A stretch of 64,000 bases of DNA from Sphingopyxis macrogoltabida (GTDB lineage Bacteria; Pseudomonadota; Alphaproteobacteria; Sphingomonadales; Sphingomonadaceae), in contig QFPJ01000005.1 in assembly GCA_003241685.1 (NCBI GenBank), positions 50,844-114,843 on the forward strand, in the 5' to 3' direction. How positions within the stretch are numbered: position 1 is the first letter of the stretch; the number at the start of each line of letters is the position of its first letter. The notes under the pieces were generated by a model, which was not told where the DNA came from, made no database searches, and worked only from the letters and a program-made list of their open reading frames with translations. A program made the position numbers and the translations under genes. Shown here piece by piece: positions 14,001-20,000 of this stretch.

Positions 14001-17000
14001 ACAGCCCGGAATTCGACCGCGGCCTGCTCGATCCCGCGCGCAACATCTATCTCGATCCCATCGACGTGACGCGCCACGGCAACGGGCTTGCGCTGCAGGC
14101 CGTGATGGCGCTCGAACTGGTCGCGCCGACCGGGACCGAGGACGTGCACGGCGAGGACCCCGATCCGCTGGTGTTCAAATGGACCGTCGACAGCGACCTG
14201 CTGGTGCAGGACGGCAGCGGCACGCTGAAGACCAGCTTCTTCTTCAGCTCGCAATTGCCCGGCAATGGCCTGTGGCCCGACGACCCGATCCGCCCGCGCT
14301 CGACGGTCGCGCTCGAAACCGATCCGTCCTGGACCGGGGACGACAGCCACCCCAGCCGTATCTACACCGTCTTCGACCTGACGCCGGGCCGCTGGAAAGT
14401 GCGCGCGGACGGCGGATACGAGCGGCTGGGCGATCTGCCGCTCGGCGAGTTCGAACTGGAGTTTCCGCCCGAATATGCGCGGTCGCTGACCGGCGGCCAG
14501 ACCTATTATTGGGGCGTGATCGAGGAAGGCACCGCGATCCGCGAGTTCGCGGAATTCAAGGTCGCACCCGACAAGGCGGCTTATGGCACCTTCAACGGCG
14601 TGACGGTGCTGACGCACGGCTTCCAGCTCAATCTGGAGGACGGCGGCTCCTTCAAGCAGCCGACGGCCTTCCTCGAACTGGGCCAGATGATCGCCGAACG
14701 CGGCGGCGACGGCATCGTCCTGCTCTATGACAAGAACAAGGGCAATTGGGTCGACATGCAGACGATGGCGGTCGTCGACGGCCAGGCGCTGCTCGCTTAT
14801 GCCGGCAAACCCGTCGTGCTCGTCACCGACTGGGTCAAGGAATCGGATTATGCGGAGGCCGGCTTTGCCGAGGCGGCGGCCGACTCGATCTTCGCGGCGA
14901 TCATGAATCTGGACGCGGAATCGGGCAACAAGCTGCTCGATTCCCCGATGCATTTCATCAGCCATTCGCGCGGCACCGTCGTGAACAGCGAGATCATCCA
15001 GCGGCTCGGCTGGTATCGCAACGATGTCCAGGGCATCCACATGACGACGCTGGACCCGCATGATTTCGATCAGGATTCGCTCGACATCCCGATTGGCACG
15101 CTGGCGGACATCGCGCGCTACGTCGTCTCCTTCTATGCGCTGGGAACCTTCGTCTCGGGCGTATCGGGGGCGATCACCGCGGCCAGCGCGACTGTCGCAT
15201 CGGGCGGAACGGCGCTCGCCGCCACCGGCGCGCTCTTTTCGGCTTCGGGCAGCGCGCTGCTCGCCTCGGCCAAGGCGATGAAGTGGGAACTCTACATCCG
15301 CCAGATGCAGAATCTTGCCGATGCGCTGGGCCTGCAGACGAATCCGGTGAAGTTCGGGGATTTCGAGGACCCCGACGTCAAGCTGTGGAACAATATCGGT
15401 TTCAGCGACAATTATTATCAGGATGTGGCGTCCAATTCGGGCGTGACGGGGACGCCCAACGGCACCGACATCGGCGTTACCAGCATTTCGCGCTATCTGA
15501 ACGGCACCGCCGGCTTCAACTATGATGATTTCGCGGCGCTGGGCATCGGCGGGGCGCACAGCCGCGTGTGGCAATGGTATGCGGGCACCGTCGATACCTC
15601 GATCACCAATTTCCAGGGGGCGGAAATCTTCCGCCGCATCACCGACGAAGGGCTGCGCCCGACGGTGATGGGGGTCCGCACCATCGACATCTATAATGAC
15701 CAGCCCTGGTATTTCGTCACGCCGCAGGACATCACCAGCAGCAGCGCCAGCGTGCGGATCGGCGCGGCGAACAAGCAGAAGGCGGACGCGCCGTCCGGCC
15801 CCTATGATTTCCAGATCACCGACGGCATCGGCATGGGCTGGTATTATTCGATCGCCGGCGGCGGGCTGGAATTCCGGCCGACGACGGGGGTCGGCACGGT
15901 TCCCGTGACCACCGACAATACCGAGGATGGGCGCAAGGGGGGCGATGCCGTCCCGACCATCTTCAACGGCGATTTCGAACAGGGAACGCGCGAATCGCTC
16001 AACGTCCACCTCGAACGGCTCGCGACGGGCGAACTCGACGGCGAAGCGGGCCGTTTCCCGCTGTCCTATGAGATTCCGGGTTATTCCTTCCACGGCGGGC
16101 AGGGATATACGCTGGGCAATGATCGCATCGTGATGGACGACGGCACGGTCATCCCCGTGGACCGGCTGGACATCGGGGCGCTGTTCACCGTCAACACCAA
16201 CCCGCAGGCGCTGGTCAAGAAGGTCCTCGTCAAGATGTGGGAGGAGTATTTCGACGGCCAGGTCCGCCTGGCCAACCAGCTGGCGATCGGCAATCTGAAA
16301 CTGCCCGCGCTCAACGCGATCGAGCTGTTTCTGGTCCAGAAGATCGTCGGCTATGCGTCGAAGCCGCTCGCCGACCGGCTGGCCATCGCCAACGAATATG
16401 CAAACGCCGCCAACAGCGTGATCACCGCGGCCGAAAACAGCCTGCAGGCGCTCGACAAGAGCATCGACCAGATCATGGAATTCGCCGGCGTGCCGAATTT
16501 CACCTTTGGGGAGGATACCAAGGACAAGGACGGGCTCGACCAGTTCAAGGCGTCGGTGTCGAAAGCCATCGAGGCGGGCTTCGACAAGCTGTTCCCGAAC
16601 GAGGATAATTATGCGCTGATCATGGGCGCGAGCGGCGCGCTGGAACAGCTGGTCGATTCCTTCCTGCCGTCGGGCAGCATCTGGGACAGTCTGAAGGCGT
16701 CGATCAAGCGGGCGCTGGGGGGATTGAACGCGATCACCCACAACGCGGTCTATGTCCCCGAGGACAAGCCCTATTTCACCTTCAAGATCTACAAACCCTA
16801 TATGCTGCAAAGCGGCGCCAGCGTCACCGTCACCTTCAGCTCGCCGGGCCTGGCGTCGGCGTCGGAGACGATCGAGCTGGGCACGGGATTCTTTACGTCC
16901 GACGAATATTCGATCCTGATACCCGACCGCTTCCGCGAACGGTCGGTGTCGATCACCCTGACGCATAACGGGATGGAGCCGAGCGACCAGTTCAAGGAAG

Positions 17001-20000
17001 AACTGGCCGCGGCCGAACTGATCGAGATGATCGACATCAGCACCCGCGAGCTGACGTCGGCGGTCAGCCAGATCTACCTGCTCGACGATCTGCGCTTTAC
17101 CGGGCTCGCCGCGGTGAACGGGCAAATGCCGGGCGATCCGCTGATCGCCGCCGAGGGCGTGTCGACCAGCGCCCCGGCGGCGCCGGTCACGCTCGACCAG
17201 GTAAGCAGCCTGTTCGACAGCGCGCGCCAGGCCTGGCTCGACGCGGGCCTCAGCGCCGAGGGCGCGACCCTGCTCGCCAATATCCGGCTGGAGGTCGGCG
17301 ACCTTCAGGGCGCGGCGCTCGCGACCTTTGCCGACGGCACGATCATCGTCGATGCCGATGCCGCGGGCTGGGGCTGGTTCGTCGATCCGACGCCCGGCGA
17401 TCATGGCGAATTCGCCAGCGACGGGGTGCAACTGATCGCGCAGTTCGACGACGACACCGCGCGCCGTTACGACCTGCTGACCGTCCTGACCCATGAAATG
17501 GGCCATGCCCTGGGGCTCGTCGACCTGCCGGCGGCCGTCACGAAACAGATCATGGCCGATGGGCTGGGGCTGGGGACCCGGCGCCAGCCGACGGCGGCCG
17601 ATCTGCCGCAGGCGGCGGCGCCGCAACCGGACGGCGATCCCGCCCCGGCGCCCGCGGCGCCGGTGATACCGACGATCCCGCTTTCCTCCGGCGCGACCGG
17701 CAATGGCCCGGCGGCGGCGCTGTCCGGCGCGTCTTCGGCCTTCGTCGCCGGTTCGCCGGCGACGGCGCCGCTCGTGAACGGCGATTTCGCCAACGGGGAC
17801 GGGTGGCAGGCCAATGGCGCCGCCAGCCTGACCAGCGGGGAAGGCGTCCTGACGGAAGACGCCCGCTACCTCTCGCACCTGCGCCAATCCTTCGCGATTC
17901 CCGAAGAGGCGACGGCGTTCAGCTTCGTCATCCGTTCCGCCACGCTCGGCCGCAATGGCGACATGCCGCCCGACGCGTTCGAAGTGGCGCTGCTCGATCC
18001 CGTTACCGGCCAGTCGTTGCTGGCGGGCATCGACGGGCTCGACCTGACCGATGCCTTCCTCAATCTCCAGGCCGATGGGACGCTCTATCTGGCGCCCGGC
18101 GTCGCCATCAACCGCGCCCCCGGCGCCGGCGGCGATGCGCTCGTCACGGTTTCCCTCGCCGGCATCGCGCGCGGCAACGGCGCCCTGCTGTCGTTCGACC
18201 TGATCGGGTCCGGCGATGCCGACAGCCGGGTGGTGATCGACAATGTCAGCTTTGGAACATTGCAGAACAGCGCGCCCGCCGCGCGCGACGACAGCGCGGC
18301 CGGGGACGAAGACACGCCGATCCTGATCGACCTGCTGGCCAATGACAGCGACGCCGACGGCGACCTGCTGACGGTGACGATCCTGACCGGACCGGCGCGG
18401 GGCACGCTTACTCCGCCGGCGACGCCGGGGGGCGCCTGGACCTATACGCCCGACGCCGATGTCTTCGGGCCGGACAGCTTCACCTATGCGATCAGCGACG
18501 GCATCAATGCGCCGTCGACGGCGACGGTTTCGATCGCGGTCGCGCCGGTCAACGATGCGCCCGTGGCGGCGGCGGTCGCGGATCGCGGGGTCGTCCCCGG
18601 CGACGCGGTGTCGATCCAGCTGGCGGCGGCCGACGTCGACGATGATGCCGCGGCGCTCGTCTGGACGCTGGTATCGGGGCCGCAGGGCATGACCGTGACG
18701 GCCGGGGGGCTGCTCGAATGGACCGCCGGCGATCTGGGGGACCGGCCGGTCACTGTGCGCGTGACGGACGCGGCGGGGGCCTTCGACGAACGCAGTTTCG
18801 TGATCACCGTGACGGCGCAGCCGAATGCGGCGCCGGTGCTTCAGCCGGTCGGCAACCGCAGCGCGGCGGTCGGCGAGGCGATCGCGGTTCAGCTTGCGGC
18901 GAGCGACGCCGACGATGCGGCGGGCACGTTGGTCTATACGCTGGTCGGCGGACCCGCGGGCGCGACGGTTTCGGCGGGCGGCCTGCTCGAATGGACGGTG
19001 ACCGGCGCCGGCGACCAGCCGATCACGGTTCGCGTGACCGATCCGAAGGGCGCGTTCGACGAACAAAGCTTCACCATCACCGTGCAGGCGATCGCGAACG
19101 CGGCGCCGCTGCTGAACCCGATCGCGGCCCAGGCGGTCGCGGCGGGACAGGAACTGATCCTTGCCTTGTCGGCCAGCGACGCGGACGATGCGGCGGACGC
19201 GCTGGTCTATACGCTGGTCGACGGCCCCGCCGGTGCGCGCGTGTCGGCGGGCGGCGAATTCCGCTGGACCGCCGCGTCGGACGCGGGCGTGCGCGGCGTG
19301 ACCGTCCGCGTCACCGATCCCCGCGGCGGGTTCAGCGAACAGCGCTTCACCATCACGATCATCGCGGTCGCCAACGCGGCGCCGGCGATCGGCCCGGTCG
19401 CCGACGTCGTGGTGGACGAAGGACAGGCGCTGTCCGTCCAGCTTACGGCCAGCGATCCGGACGGCGATGCGGCCGCGCTGGTCTGGACGCTGGTGTCGGG
19501 GCCGGCGGGGGCGGCGATCGATGCCGCCGGGCGCTTCACCTGGTTTGCCGCCGATGGCGACGCCGACCATCGGGTCGTCGTGCGCGTCGCCGATGCGGCG
19601 GGGGCGACGGCAGAGGCCGGCTTCGTCATCCGCGTGCGCGATGTCGCGCCCACGCTGGACGTCGCCGGCGCCGATCGCGGCATGGTGGCGCAAAGCTATA
19701 CCGTGCTGCTCGGCGCCTTCGATCCGGGCGACGACCGGCCGATCGAATGGATCATCGACTGGGGCGACGGCAGCACGCCGACCCGCGCCGCGGGCGATGC
19801 GGCGTCGGTCAGCCATGCCTATGCGGTCGCGGGCGACTATCTGGTGCGCGCGACGCTGGTGAACGAAGACGGCAGCTTTGCCGCCGTCCCGCTGGCCGTG
19901 TCGGTCGCGGGCCAGCCGCTGTTGCAAGTGACGCGGGCGGTCATCGGCGACGGGCGGCTGTCGGTCCGCTTCTCGGTTCCGCTGGCCGACGATGCGGCCG

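Noticed and set aside
6347..19648. Repeat blocks as a CRISPR array or phage tail-fibre region
   Set aside because: Repeats are in-frame protein repeats of 90-119 codons with diverged DNA, and no phage or cas genes are present.
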